A DNA stretch of 64,000 nucleotides from contig NC_010506.1 of assembly GCF_000019525.1 (NCBI RefSeq), positions 1,674,001 through 1,738,000 on the forward strand, read 5' to 3'. The DNA is from Shewanella woodyi ATCC 51908 (GTDB lineage: Bacteria > Pseudomonadota > Gammaproteobacteria > Enterobacterales > Shewanellaceae). The notes under the pieces are model-generated. The model had not been told where the DNA came from, searched no databases, and saw nothing but the letters and a program-made list of their open reading frames with translations. A program made the position numbers and the translations under genes. Shown here one piece after another: positions 1 through 8,843 of the stretch. Position 1 is the first letter of the stretch. Each line of letters starts with the position of its first letter.

Positions 1-185
1 AGGTTATCGAGCCACGTAAATTAGGTTTCCATGGCGGTGGCCATAAAGAGTGGGAAGGTATTATTGCGACTCAAGAGCTTGGTAAGTGCTCTGAGGAAGA
101 TCGCACAGCGGTTAGCGACTTCTGGAAAGGCAAAGAGGTGTCAGATCTAGTTGTCAGCGAGCTATACGATATCTGGTGGGGTTAA
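1..185 (+). CDS. yggL: YggL-family (DUF469) protein, 3' end
   Basis: This is the last 60 codons of a gene entering from the left edge; the reading frame starts at base 3 and stops with TAA at 183-185. The translated tail ends in SELYDIWWG, and I recognise the pattern of E. coli YggL (DUF469), whose C-terminus is SELFDVWWD, together with the preceding GKCSEEDR segment (GKCTEEH in E. coli). The family consists of small cytosolic proteins linked to ribosome-associated function. The stop codon overlaps the glsA start (TAATG), so the two genes are probably translationally coupled. The 5' part is outside the window. Confidence 0.85.
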   Translation, partial: VIEPRKLGFHGGGHKEWEGIIATQELGKCSEEDRTAVSDFWKGKEVSDLVVSELYDIWWG

Positions 186-1099
186 TGCCTGAGCAGGCAT
201 TACTGGAACAGGTGGTCGATAAAGTTCGGCCACTTTTAGGTCAGGGGAAGGTTGCAGATTATATTCCCGCACTGGCAAGCGTTAATCCTAAAAAACTCGG
301 GATCGCTGTCACCACAATAGATGGTACAACTATAGGGGCGGGGGATTACCTTGAGCCTTTCTCGATTCAGAGTATCTCAAAAGTATTTAGCCTTACCTTA
401 GCTCTCACTCTTTATGAGGAGCACGAGATCTGGTCAAGGGTTGGAAAAGAACCCTCTGGTCAGTCATTTAATTCGTTAGTCCAGGTAGAGTTGGAGAGGG
501 GAGTCCCAAGAAACCCCTTTATCAATGCTGGTGCATTAATCATCGCGGATCTTATTCAGTCTAGGCTAGGTGCTCCTAAGCATAGAATGCTTGAAATTGT
601 GCGGGAGTTAAGTGGTAACCCCAGCATCCTCTATGACAAAGTTGTTGCGGCTTCTGAGTATGAGCACAGTGCTCGAAATGCTGCCATCGCTTATCTGATG
701 AAATCATTTGGTAATTTCAACAACGATGTGGATACCGTTCTTCATAGTTACTTTCACTATTGTGCAATGCGAATGAACTGTGCAGATCTTTCAAAAGCCA
801 TGTTGTACCTCGCTAATAGAGGTAAGAGTTTGAGTGGTCAGCAACTGATCTCACCAGTGCAGACTCGGCAGATGAATGCGCTACTGGCAACCTCAGGCCT
901 TTATGATGGGGCTGGTGAGTTTGCTTACCGTGTAGGTATGCCAGGCAAGAGTGGTGTTGGCGGTGGCATTATTGCTGTGATCCCAGGTGATATGTCTGTG
1001 TGTGTTTGGTCACCTGAGCTTGATCTTAATGGTAACTCATTGGCGGGAACCGCTGCATTGGAAGAGTTTTGTCAACGATTAGGACGTTCAATCTTTTAA
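185..1099 (+). CDS. glsA: Glutaminase
   Basis: Glutaminase of the serine-dependent beta-lactamase-like fold converts L-glutamine to glutamate and ammonia in the cytoplasm. The 304-residue protein matches E. coli GlsB closely along its length. It has the SISK catalytic tetrad at about residues 63-66, the FINAGALI segment, the HSARNAAIA segment and the glycine-rich KSGVGGGI block near the C-terminus. An in-frame GTG lies at 176, but I chose ATG 185 because it overlaps the yggL stop (TAATG) and gives the usual family length. A 9-bp inverted repeat at 1123-1158 follows the gene without a strong T tract. Nothing odd is seen in the protein. Confidence 0.93.
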   Translation: MPEQALLEQVVDKVRPLLGQGKVADYIPALASVNPKKLGIAVTTIDGTTIGAGDYLEPFSIQSISKVFSLTLALTLYEEHEIWSRVGKEPSGQSFNSLVQVELERGVPRNPFINAGALIIADLIQSRLGAPKHRMLEIVRELSGNPSILYDKVVAASEYEHSARNAAIAYLMKSFGNFNNDVDTVLHSYFHYCAMRMNCADLSKAMLYLANRGKSLSGQQLISPVQTRQMNALLATSGLYDGAGEFAYRVGMPGKSGVGGGIIAVIPGDMSVCVWSPELDLNGNSLAGTAALEEFCQRLGRSIF

Positions 1100-1327
1100 C
1101 GTTTGCCTATCTGCATCAGAAGTTAGTGAATTTGCCAACTACTGGTCTTATTCACTAATTCATTTTCTCTAATTACTTCTTATTTTTAGTAAGTTGTTGT
1201 TTACAAGTTACTTTAATTGTTGGCACAGCTTGTGCTTTATATCTCTTATACAAGATTTTATGAGATCTGCTTTTAAACAAAAAGCGTATCAAGAGAATAA
1301 ATAACAGTTAATTTAAGGATAAATTCA

Positions 1328-2158
1328 ATGAGAAAACTTGCAACTTTACTAGGGATCACCGCAGCTATATTTGCGACTACCATGACCTCAGTTCAGGCCC
1401 ATGAAGATCATAAGTCTAACTCCTATTCAGATCATAACAGTGAGTGTGAAGTGACACTTAACTATGATGTTGCTGTTGAACCTAAAAAGCTGACAGTGAC
1501 AGAGGGTTCGGCTGAAGTCTATCGAATAGAAATGGATCAACTGTTTGTTGAAGGTAAGCCTGTATCGCTTAATCGCTCGCAGAAAAAACTGCTAACTCAA
1601 TACTCTGATGAAGTCTCCACCCAAGTGCCCGAAGTGATTGGTTTAGTTCATGATGCTGTTGGTATTGCTTCCTCAGCTGCCAGTATGGCACTAACACCGC
1701 TACTGGGTGATGCTGCTGGAGCTAAGCTTGATGAGATGATGGACGGACTCGAGGAAAGGATTGAGAAAGTGGCTTATCAAAATGGAGATAAGTTCTATCT
1801 TGGTGCGACTCATTCATCATTGGAAGATACATTTGGTGAAGAGTTTGAGCAAGAGCTAGAGCAACTGGTTAAGAACTCTATCGGCTCTATGATGGTAAAT
1901 ATAGGTAGTCAGATGCTTGCTGGTGATGGTGAATCATTTGAACAGAGCATGGAAGCGTTTGCCACTAAAATGGAAAATGTTGGTCAAGATATCGAGCTGC
2001 AAATGGAATCTCAAGCCCAAAGCTTAGAGGATAGAGCTGATAAAATGTGTGAACGTTTTCGATACTTAGTTGAGTTAGAGCAGAAGTTAAGAGCCGAAGT
2101 ACCAGAACTTGCTAAATACCCTTTAATTGATGCGCCACAAAAAGAGCTACTTGAGTAA
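1328..2158 (+). CDS. yggN: YggN-like periplasmic protein (DUF2884)
   Basis: A predicted secreted protein of 276 residues whose molecular function is not established. Residues 1-24 form a signal peptide ending in VQA, followed by a His/Asp-rich stretch (HEDHKSNSYSDHN) and a two-cysteine pattern (Cys40 and a late Cys). The middle region about residues 95-130 is Ala/Gly rich (GIASSAASMA), and the C-terminal third is highly acidic and helical, probably coiled coil. The layout matches the DUF2884/YggN family, and E. coli also places yggN next to yggL, which supports the call. The start has a weak AAGGATAA ribosome site. A strong terminator follows at 2214-2246. Confidence 0.7.
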   Translation: MRKLATLLGITAAIFATTMTSVQAHEDHKSNSYSDHNSECEVTLNYDVAVEPKKLTVTEGSAEVYRIEMDQLFVEGKPVSLNRSQKKLLTQYSDEVSTQVPEVIGLVHDAVGIASSAASMALTPLLGDAAGAKLDEMMDGLEERIEKVAYQNGDKFYLGATHSSLEDTFGEEFEQELEQLVKNSIGSMMVNIGSQMLAGDGESFEQSMEAFATKMENVGQDIELQMESQAQSLEDRADKMCERFRYLVELEQKLRAEVPELAKYPLIDAPQKELLE

Positions 2159-2213
2159 CTCATAAAGGCACAACTTTACTCCTTGGACTCCCTGTTGCCC
2201 CCAATTTGCAACC

Positions 2214-2246
2214 ACCCCGTATTTATATGAATACGGGGTTTTTTCG
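2214..2246 (+). terminator. Rho-independent terminator after yggN
   Basis: A perfect 10-bp stem (2214-2223 with 2230-2239, accccgtatt/aatacggggt), a 6-base loop and a run of Ts lie 55 bases after the yggN stop. Confidence 0.9.
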
Positions 2247-2496
2247 TTTGGGTATATGTCAGATTAAACAGGCTGAATAAAATAGCGATTAGAAAGCGCA
2301 AATCTTTGGTATACTGATGAAAATAATAAGAAGACTGACTAGGTCAACAGGACTATGTCATGTGTCTGACTCTACTTCAGTGTGCTTCAGTAATTTGAAT
2401 TTTAGTTTAAAGTTAATTGATTTAATTAACCTTTTTCTATTTTTAAGTCTTATTGAAAGCATTAAATAGTGTCGTAAACACCTTAAGGCGATTTAC

Positions 2497-3438
2497 ATGT
2501 TAGAACTATTGGAACCAATCGCAATTTTCACTCATGTTGCTCGTGCTGGCAGTTTTAGTGCCGCAGCAAGAAAATTGGGGATCTCTAAATCTAAAGTGAG
2601 TACTCAAGTTGCAGATCTGGAACATAAGTTGGGTGTTCAGCTTATTCAACGAACAACTCGCAGTTTAAGTTTGACCGAAGCTGGTCAGTTACTCTATACC
2701 CAAGGTGAAGAGTTACTTAGGGATGCCGACCAAGCTGTTGCCAGCGTTCATAACCTCAATGATGCGACTCGTGGAGTGTTGAAAGTAGGGATCTCCCAGT
2801 CATTTGGCACTATGCATATTATCCCCGCTTTACCAGAGTTTATGACAACTCATCCTGAGCTCGAACTACAAGTTAGCTTATTAGATCATAAAGTTGATGT
2901 TGTCAGTGAAGGCTTAGATCTACTGCTTACTATGTCTGAACAGCTGCCTTTAGGCATGGTTGCTCGTCCTTTGATGAAATGCCAGTTCCTGCTAGTTGCT
3001 TCCCCTGATTATATTGAGAAACACGGTCAACCAGATCGTCCTGAGCAGTTAGTGGATCATAACTGTTTGGTGTATCAAGGCGAGTGGCATGAACATAGCG
3101 TATGGCAATTTAAGCAGGGTGATGATTACTGTGAAATAGGTGTTTCAGGCAACTTTAGAGTCGATAATGCTCCTGCGTTAAAGTCAGCGGCCGTGAGTGG
3201 CTTAGGGGTTGTCTATCTGGCAAGTTACCTGCTTGAAGATGAGATTGCTAAAGGGACCTTAGTTCCTCTTCTTGAAGATTGGCAATTAACACACCATCTT
3301 CCTCTGCAAGCTGTCTATCCAAGAAGAAAGCACCTAGCACCTAAAGTAAGTGCATTTATCGACTTTATTAAAGGTCATATTGGCTCGCCTCCATACTGGG
3401 ATGCACCTTGTGCAGAGCTTTACGCTAAGCGAAAGTAA
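2497..3438 (+). CDS. LysR-family transcriptional regulator
   Basis: A LysR-type DNA-binding regulator of 313 residues. The N-terminal winged helix-turn-helix spans about residues 5-62 (FTHVARAGSFSAAARKLG then KSKVSTQVADLE). The periplasmic-binding-like effector domain runs from about residue 90. The pattern LKVGISQSFG and the LVASPDYIEKHGQP segment place it in the large CrgA/DhcR-like subgroup. No divergent partner gene is present; the upstream 340 bases are AT-rich and no target can be named. The ATG at 2497 follows a TTAAGGCG ribosome site. A terminator lies directly downstream. Confidence 0.85.
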   Translation: MLELLEPIAIFTHVARAGSFSAAARKLGISKSKVSTQVADLEHKLGVQLIQRTTRSLSLTEAGQLLYTQGEELLRDADQAVASVHNLNDATRGVLKVGISQSFGTMHIIPALPEFMTTHPELELQVSLLDHKVDVVSEGLDLLLTMSEQLPLGMVARPLMKCQFLLVASPDYIEKHGQPDRPEQLVDHNCLVYQGEWHEHSVWQFKQGDDYCEIGVSGNFRVDNAPALKSAAVSGLGVVYLASYLLEDEIAKGTLVPLLEDWQLTHHLPLQAVYPRRKHLAPKVSAFIDFIKGHIGSPPYWDAPCAELYAKRK

Positions 3439-3462
3439 ACGAGCACAATTAAACGTCAAAAT

Positions 3463-3497
3463 AACGCCTTTAGGATAGCTCCTGAAGGCGTTTTTTA
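3463..3497 (+). terminator. Rho-independent terminator after lysR
   Basis: The stem aacgcctt (3463-3470) pairs with aaggcgtt (3485-3492) and is followed by six Ts. Confidence 0.85.
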
Positions 3498-3796
3498 TTG
3501 TCTAAAGAGCCTAGTGATAAGTTTCTGCTTTCTGTGGCTTAAACCAACAGAACACGGATATAAGTTATTCTGAAAATAGATATGGTTAGTGGTTAAAATG
3601 GAAACATTGTTCTAGATTGTGGACAGTTAAGTCGTTAGTGGTTCTATATGTTATTATTTTGTTTTAATACAGTGTGTTGTGTTTGCCTTTTTTGCTTGGG
3701 TAACTGCCACTTATTAAGGGGTTACTAATGTGATGGTTTTTTTATCTTGTACTTTGTTCTTAATTCAATACAATTGGTTTTATCGGTTCAGGATGA

Positions 3797-3931
3797 TTTG
3801 ACCCCTATATATTAACTAAGAATGACCCCTCTTATTTAATATATACAGATCCGCTTAATAGCAGTCCTGAATTGATGCTGACTGAGTTTGTAGAACTAAA
3901 ACAATTGTCAGCCTTAAAACCATCATCCTAG
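3797..3931 (+). pseudogene. Possible gene remnant, C-terminal fragment
   Basis: An open frame of 44 codons has no good start codon and ends in TAG at 3929-3931, directly before a strong terminator. Its translation looks protein-like, with segments such as YTDPLNSSPELM and TEFVELKQL, rather than random. The only in-frame ATG is 18 codons from the end. I do not recognise the family. It could be the eroded end of a lost gene or chance. The surrounding 3498-4095 stretch holds no other candidate gene, only two plus-strand terminators. Confidence 0.25.
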
Positions 3932-3939
3932 TTTTGGTT

Positions 3940-3967
3940 TACCCCAGTTTATACTGGGGTATTTTTC
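3940..3967 (+). terminator. Rho-independent terminator
   Basis: The stem accccag (3941-3947) pairs with ctggggt (3954-3960) over a 6-base loop and is followed by ATTTTT. It faces plus-strand transcription although no intact gene precedes it. Confidence 0.75.
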
Positions 3968-4050
3968 TTCAAGGATCCTGTTTCTCTGTACCCTGCAATC
4001 TCACTATTCACTAGTATAAGTGAAAGTTTGAACTTAACAGTAGAGACAAG

Positions 4051-4080
4051 AAAGCCACATTAATTGTGGCTTTTTTATTT
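4051..4080 (+). terminator. Rho-independent terminator
   Basis: The stem aaagccaca (4051-4059) pairs with tgtggcttt (4065-4073) and runs into a T tract on the plus strand. It lies just 3' of the minus-strand DUF885 gene and may also serve it, although the T tract favours plus-strand termination. Confidence 0.75.
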
Positions 4081-4095
4081 AGAGGATTGTATTGT

Positions 4096-5940
4096 CTAAC
4101 CCCTCTTTTTCTCACTAACCCAGAGATCAACTTGATCTTCGAGAACATCTAAAGGAAGCGGACCGTTTTTTAACACTAAGGTATGAAACTCGCGGATATC
4201 GAACTTCTCCCCCAGTGATTGTTTAGCCTTTGCTCTTAGGTCGAGTATTTTCAACATTCCCACTTTATAGGCTGTGGCTTGTGAGGGCATGACAACATGA
4301 CGCTCTACCATCTTCACCGCATCTGACTTTGCATTAGGGGTATTATTGACGTAGTAGTTAATAGACTCCTCACGGGTCCACTTTTTAGCATGTATGCCTG
4401 TATCTACGACTAAGCGACATGAGCGCCAAAGTTCCATCGCAAGGCGACCAAAATCTGAGTAGGGATCAGAGTAAAGCCCCATCTCTTTAGGGAAGAATTC
4501 ACTGTAAAGTCCCCAGCCCTCAATATAGGCTGTATAACCACCAAACTTACGGAACTTAGGTATCCCCTCAAGCTCTTGTGCTATGGCTATCTGCATATGA
4601 TGCCCTGGGGTTCCTTCATGGTAGGCTAGTGCTTCCATCTGGTATTTTGGCATAGCATCCATGTCATATAGGTTAGCGTAGTAGGTACCAGGGCGACTTC
4701 CATCGGGCGATGATTGATTGTAGAAGGCTTTTCCTGCTGACTTCTCTCTAAAGGCTTCCACTCGCTTAACTATCATGGGAGCTTTAGGTTTGACATTAAA
4801 TACTTCATCAAGCCTAGATGACATGTTATCGATAAGCGCCGTGGCATCTTTTAGGTAAGCATCACGTCCCTCATCGGTTGCAGGGTAATAAAACTGTTTA
4901 TCTTCACGCATAAATTTAAAGAAAGCCTGTAGATCGCCTTTAAAGCCAACTTTTTTCATGATCACACGCATCTCATTATGGATACGGACTACTTCATCTA
5001 GACCTAGCTGATGGATCTGATCTGCGGTTAAATCTGTGGTGGTCGTTCGAGCAAGTGCATTGTTGTAGAACTCTTCACCTTGAGGAAACTTCCAGACTCC
5101 ATCACGAGTATCTGCCTGTGTCTCAAGCTGAGTAAGATAAGTGACAAGCTTCTTATATGCAGGTTGCACTTGAGAGATTAGAGCATGTTTAGCTTCTTTT
5201 AGTAATGTCTCTTTTTTGCTGTTATCAATCTCTAACCCATCGACTTTACGTTTTATATCTGCCCAGAGAGCACTGTCTTTACCAGAATCGAAAGGTGCAC
5301 CTGTGATGATATTTTTACTATCAGAGAGTACATGTGGAAACACAAACTTAGGTGCGATAATTCCGTGCTGTGCACGAGCTTCTAAGGACTCTTCAAGCTG
5401 CTTAAGGTATTTAGGAATGCCGTTTAGGCGGCTGATATAGGCGTTAGCATCTTCGACAGTGCCGACTTGATGTTGGTTAATTAAAAATGAGGGTAGCATC
5501 GAGTGGCCACCATACATCTGATTGACTGGGTAGCTGTAATAGCGCCATCTATTATCCGCGACCTCGTTTTCCAGCCTCTGTTTGAGTAGGCCATAGCTTA
5601 GGCTGGTTTGATCATCGAGCTTACTGACATCTATCTGCTTAAGTTGTTTGAGATGTGCTTGGGTGAGGGCAAGCTCTTTAGCATCTGCGACTTCCCCTCT
5701 CTCATCCCATTTCCCGTAGTCTTTCTTTATGCCTAACTGTGTTTGAGAGATGGGGCTTGCCATCACATTGTCCATAAATATGGTTTCAAATAGCGCGTTG
5801 GCTTTCTCTGATTCGCTGATTATTACTACTGCGTTTTCAATGGATTGAGGCTCAGATGGGGGAGTGGAAGATACGCCGCATCCTCCGATAAGTGTTGTTA
5901 ATGTTAAGGCTACTAAGCTTATTTTTGTTTTTATTGGCAT
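4096..5940 (-). CDS. DUF885 family lipoprotein, putative metallopeptidase
   Basis: A predicted lipoprotein of 614 residues: the signal peptide ends in the lipobox IGGC with Cys21. The rest matches the DUF885 family, which resembles zinc metallopeptidases. The active-site-like motif HEGTPGHH is at residues 441-448, with a downstream EGW at 474-476 that would supply the third ligand. It would act in the cell envelope, possibly on peptides, but the substrate is unknown. The gene stands alone on the minus strand behind hemW, separated by about 160 bases and a weak hairpin. The start ATG is fixed by the signal peptide. Confidence 0.85.
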   Translation of the reverse strand: MPIKTKISLVALTLTTLIGGCGVSSTPPSEPQSIENAVVIISESEKANALFETIFMDNVMASPISQTQLGIKKDYGKWDERGEVADAKELALTQAHLKQLKQIDVSKLDDQTSLSYGLLKQRLENEVADNRWRYYSYPVNQMYGGHSMLPSFLINQHQVGTVEDANAYISRLNGIPKYLKQLEESLEARAQHGIIAPKFVFPHVLSDSKNIITGAPFDSGKDSALWADIKRKVDGLEIDNSKKETLLKEAKHALISQVQPAYKKLVTYLTQLETQADTRDGVWKFPQGEEFYNNALARTTTTDLTADQIHQLGLDEVVRIHNEMRVIMKKVGFKGDLQAFFKFMREDKQFYYPATDEGRDAYLKDATALIDNMSSRLDEVFNVKPKAPMIVKRVEAFREKSAGKAFYNQSSPDGSRPGTYYANLYDMDAMPKYQMEALAYHEGTPGHHMQIAIAQELEGIPKFRKFGGYTAYIEGWGLYSEFFPKEMGLYSDPYSDFGRLAMELWRSCRLVVDTGIHAKKWTREESINYYVNNTPNAKSDAVKMVERHVVMPSQATAYKVGMLKILDLRAKAKQSLGEKFDIREFHTLVLKNGPLPLDVLEDQVDLWVSEKKRG

Positions 5941-6038
5941 GATGATTGAGTCTTATTTATTAGAATTTATGAAAATCAACTGCTAATCCTAAAGAAGCTA
6001 ATCGTTAATGTTTTGATCTTAGTGTTAGAAAATGTTTC

Positions 6039-6068
6039 AAGAGGCTAATTTTAGTGTTTTAGCCCCTT
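6039..6068 (-). terminator. Weak hairpin after hemW
   Basis: Arms at 6039-6048 and 6059-6068 pair in 9 of 10 positions. The T tract on the minus strand is poor (GAAACATTTT), so this is a weak terminator candidate between hemW and the DUF885 gene. Confidence 0.35.
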
Positions 6069-6100
6069 GAATAGAAGGTGAACAAGCGAAAGCTTATCAA

Positions 6101-7237
6101 TTAGCAGAACTGAGAAAGTAGCTCGTTTACAAATAGCTTTCCTCTGCTGGTCAATTCCCAGTATTCATCATTTTCAGTGAGAAGCTGTTTCTCTTTTGCG
6201 CGTTGAATACCAGAGGTTAATACCTCTCTTGATAGGCCTGTTCTCTGCTCAAATTCTCTCTTGGGGATGGGCGACATAAGTCTGAAACGATTCATTAAAT
6301 ACTCAAGAGCGCGATCTTCTTTCGCTACCTCAGTGGTTTCGAAATTGTAACTGTCGGTAGCAAGATAACCTTTAGGATGTTTAATCTTCACGGTTCGGAT
6401 TATCTTGTTTTCATTGAGTATGGTGATTTTTCCGTGGGCTCCACAACCTATGCCTAAGTAGTCTCCAAACTGCCAGTAGTTAATATTATGGCGACATTGA
6501 AACCCCGGTTTTGCATAGGCGGATATCTCATACTGCTGATAGCCAAGTGCTGCAAGCTTTTTTTGCCCCTGTTCATATATCTCCCATAGCGCCTCATCAT
6601 CAGGCAGTTGAGGTGGCCTTGAATGGAATAGGGTGTTCTGCTCTATCGTTAACTGATACCAAGAGAGGTGTGGGGGAGAGAGAGCCGCAGCTGTATCTAT
6701 ATCCGCCATCGCTTCAGCAAAGCTTTGATTGGGTAATCCATGCATCAGATCTAGATTAAAGCTCTTGTAACCAGCGCTTAGGGCTTTTTGAGCGGCGACT
6801 TTAGCTTCATCTTCATCATGGATCCTACCTAGTAGATTAAGTTTGTCACTGGAGAAGCTTTGCACCCCAATAGAGAGACGTGTAACACCTGCTTGGTAGT
6901 AAGCTTCAAAGTCATCGTGCTCTAAAGTGCCAGGGTTGGCCTCCATGGTGATCTCAATATCATCTTGAAATGGGATAACTTGAGATACATGGGTTAGCAA
7001 TTTCTCTATTTGTGAAGCATGAAACAGCGAGGGCGTACCGCCTCCGATAAAGATCGAGTGTAGCTTTCGACCCTGAACATATTGCAAGTCATGGGCTAGA
7101 TCACTGATGAGCGCGTCAACATACTCCTGCTGAGGGAGCTCACCATTTTGACCATGGGAGTTAAAGTCACAATAGGGGCATTTTTGAACGCACCATGGAA
7201 TATGGATGTACAAGCTTAATGGAGGAAGGGTAAGCAT
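6101..7237 (-). CDS. hemW: HemW, radical SAM heme chaperone
   Basis: A HemN-like radical SAM protein of 378 residues. HemW is understood to be a heme-trafficking protein rather than a coproporphyrinogen oxidase. The radical SAM cluster motif CVQKCPYC gives Cys16, Cys20 and Cys23, followed by GGGTPS. The C-terminal HemN domain is present (LEYLMNRFRLM). The frame stays open upstream to 7279, but I place the start at ATG 7237. That start gives MLTLPPLSLYIHIPWC, which matches E. coli HemW. It has GGAGGT about 9 bases upstream and overlaps a stop codon (TAATG). A duplicated copy of this start lies 89 bases upstream. It is the last gene of the yggS-to-hemW operon. Confidence 0.92.
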   Translation of the reverse strand: MLTLPPLSLYIHIPWCVQKCPYCDFNSHGQNGELPQQEYVDALISDLAHDLQYVQGRKLHSIFIGGGTPSLFHASQIEKLLTHVSQVIPFQDDIEITMEANPGTLEHDDFEAYYQAGVTRLSIGVQSFSSDKLNLLGRIHDEDEAKVAAQKALSAGYKSFNLDLMHGLPNQSFAEAMADIDTAAALSPPHLSWYQLTIEQNTLFHSRPPQLPDDEALWEIYEQGQKKLAALGYQQYEISAYAKPGFQCRHNINYWQFGDYLGIGCGAHGKITILNENKIIRTVKIKHPKGYLATDSYNFETTEVAKEDRALEYLMNRFRLMSPIPKREFEQRTGLSREVLTSGIQRAKEKQLLTENDEYWELTSRGKLFVNELLSQFC

Positions 7238-7328
7238 TAGCGAATACCTCCAACACATAGAGCACTTTTGACTATACAAAGCCGAGGTATATGGATGTAC
7301 AAGCTTAGTGGAGGAAGGGTAAGCATTA
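7201..7328 (-). repeat. Tandem duplication of the hemW translation start
   Basis: Two direct copies, 7201-7239 and 7290-7328, are identical at 38 of 39 bases and lie 89 bases apart. Weaker similarity continues beyond into the codons for the CxxxCxxC region. Each copy carries a TAATG stop-start overlap. The copy nearest rdgB holds the rdgB stop; the other holds the start of hemW itself. Confidence 0.9.
7237..7326 (-). CDS. Coupled leader mini-ORF between rdgB and hemW
   Basis: A 29-codon ORF begins at an ATG (7326-7324) that overlaps the rdgB stop (TAATG) and ends at TAA (7239-7237), which overlaps the hemW ATG (again TAATG). Its first 14 residues, MLTLPPLSLYIHIP, are identical to the HemW N-terminus. 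It then leaves the HemW frame, although the DNA still resembles the codons for the CVQKCPYC motif. A GGAGGT inside its last codons serves as the hemW ribosome site. It arose by tandem duplication of the hemW start. Whether the peptide itself matters is unknown; it may couple hemW to rdgB translation. Confidence 0.55.
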   Translation of the reverse strand: MLTLPPLSLYIHIPRLCIVKSALCVGGIR

Positions 7329-7928
7329 AGCGAGTAGCCCTTGTCTGCGCATTGCGTCGATTAAGAGTGTCATCGCTTTGCCTCTATGGCTTAAACGGTT
7401 CTTCTCTTCGCTGCTAAGTTCGGCAGCGCTGCAGCTATGCTCGTTTGGAATAAAGATGGGATCATACCCATGGCCATTATCCCCTTTAGCTTCGAAACTA
7501 ATTTTCCCCTCCCAAGCTGCCTGGCAGATTATCGGAGTAGGATCTTTAGCATGGCGCATGTAGACCAAAATACACTGAAATCGAGCTGTACGCGCTTGGG
7601 GCTTATCTTTTAGGGCATCAAGTAATTTGATGTAGTTGTCAGTTTCACCTGCACCTTCGCCAGCGTAGCGAGCAGAGTAGATTCCTGGCGCTCCCTCTAA
7701 CAGGTCGACCTCAAGCCCTGAGTCATCAGCAATCGCTGCCATGCCTGTCACTTGAGCCGCGTGGCGCGCCTTAATGATGGCGTTTTCTACGAAGGTCGTG
7801 CCAGTCTCCGGTACTTCGGCAACGTTAAACTGGCTCTGGGGAAATACTTCCACTCCATACTCAGAGAAGATCTCTGAAAACTCTTTTAATTTGCCTTTAT
7901 TGCCACTGGCGAGTACGAACTTATCCAT
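7326..7928 (-). CDS. rdgB: XTP/dITP pyrophosphatase (RdgB/HAM1)
   Basis: A cytosolic nucleoside triphosphate pyrophosphatase that removes ITP, XTP and their deoxy forms to keep non-canonical purines out of DNA and RNA. At 200 residues it is standard length. Visible family signatures are ASGNKGKLKEF at the N-terminus (substrate and metal loop), ADDSGLEVDLLEGAPG in the middle, and GHGYDPIF plus SHRGKA near the C-terminus. It lies between the DUF4426 gene and hemW in the conserved operon. Its stop overlaps the ATG of the hemW leader mini-ORF. Confidence 0.95.
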   Translation of the reverse strand: MDKFVLASGNKGKLKEFSEIFSEYGVEVFPQSQFNVAEVPETGTTFVENAIIKARHAAQVTGMAAIADDSGLEVDLLEGAPGIYSARYAGEGAGETDNYIKLLDALKDKPQARTARFQCILVYMRHAKDPTPIICQAAWEGKISFEAKGDNGHGYDPIFIPNEHSCSAAELSSEEKNRLSHRGKAMTLLIDAMRRQGLLA

Positions 7929-8017
7929 GGGTAACCTTGAACTGAAAGGGAGTAATTGGGCGCAATGATAACTAAGGAGGAGATGAAACGATAGTAGATA
8001 TTAGGGGGGAGTTGAGG

Positions 8018-8045
8018 ATGCTGGGACAGAAAGAAGACCCAGCAT
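8018..8045 (-). other. Hairpin between DUF4426 gene and rdgB
   Basis: An 8-bp perfect inverted repeat (atgctggg 8018-8025, cccagcat 8038-8045) sits directly after the DUF4426 stop inside the operon. There is no T tract on the minus strand, so it is more likely an RNA processing or stability hairpin than a terminator. Confidence 0.35.
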
Positions 8046-8057
8046 TAAATATCGATA

Positions 8058-8492
8058 TTACTCTACATAGAACTTTTGTTTAAATTTCAGCTGAGTATTA
8101 AGCTTCTTTGCGTATTGTATCGCAATGTTGAAGTTGATCTCCTGATCATCACGATAGGGCACTTCGGCAATATAATAGATAGCTTCACCTTCACGGATCT
8201 CTCTGAATTTTAGGGTGATGCGTGCATCTAATAGATTGTTAGCAACACCTGAAATTTGGACTGGGACAGCAGGGTTACCCTCCTGGCTAGTGTCCAAAAC
8301 TGAGATATTGATGATGCCGGTGTAACTACTGCGTTTAATTCCATAGGATTTAGCTATGCTAGGCGTCAGAAAAGTGCTGCTTAACGCGACATAGTGGATA
8401 TCAAAATTGCCAATCTTCTGTTTTTGCTCTGCTGAAACATTGCCAACCAAAGCAAGGCTTAGAATTAGTGCTGATAATATGGCTTTTAACAT
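8058..8492 (-). CDS. DUF4426 periplasmic protein
   Basis: A secreted protein of 144 residues with a signal peptide ending in VSA at about residue 21. The mature part (IGNFDIHYVALSSTFLTP, then SYTGIINISVLD) matches the DUF4426 family, which is of unknown function. An upstream in-frame ATG exists at 8513, but I chose 8492 because it has AGGAGG seven bases upstream and starts cleanly with a signal peptide (MLKAILSALILSLAL). It lies between yggU and rdgB in the operon, a place this family occupies in related genomes. Confidence 0.8.
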   Translation of the reverse strand: MLKAILSALILSLALVGNVSAEQKQKIGNFDIHYVALSSTFLTPSIAKSYGIKRSSYTGIINISVLDTSQEGNPAVPVQISGVANNLLDARITLKFREIREGEAIYYIAEVPYRDDQEINFNIAIQYAKKLNTQLKFKQKFYVE

Positions 8493-8555
8493 GATTAGCC
8501 TCCTGTTGATCATTTTATAAGTATATACCGATACGTCTCTAAAGTACGATTAGAG

Positions 8556-8843
8556 TTAGAGCTGTGAACTTATATTTTCAGGTATGACTCTGGGAGATAT
8601 AACCTTTACCTGTTTATGCCTTCCCTGCTCACCTTTAAGGATGTTGATATCTCCTTTAGGAACTTTAAATGCCTTTGAGAGGTATTTGATCAAGTGGGCA
8701 TTTGCTTTGCCATCAACTGGCGGTGCTGTTATGGCTATCTTTAGCTCTTCACCGTGAACACCGACTATCTGATCTCGGCTAGCTTTAGGCTGGATATATA
8801 GGTTAAGCAGCAGATCATCCTGCTGCTTGATAACTGGTGCCAT
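8556..8843 (-). CDS. yggU: YggU-family protein (DUF167)
   Basis: A small cytosolic protein of 95 residues in the DUF167/UPF0235 family; its biochemical role is unsettled. The hallmark segments are [28 protein letters not shown] and [14 protein letters not shown]. Its ATG overlaps the yggT stop (TAATG at 8845-8841), so it is probably translated by coupling. The order yggT-yggU is conserved widely in gammaproteobacteria. Confidence 0.9.
   Translation of the reverse strand: MAPVIKQQDDLLLNLYIQPKASRDQIVGVHGEELKIAITAPPVDGKANAHLIKYLSKAFKVPKGDINILKGEQGRHKQVKVISPRVIPENISSQL

Noticed and set aside
7238..7279. Longer HemW start at 7279
   Set aside because: It reads the duplicated and frame-shifted copy of the start, giving residues absent from HemW; the coupled ATG at 7237 has a strong ribosome site.
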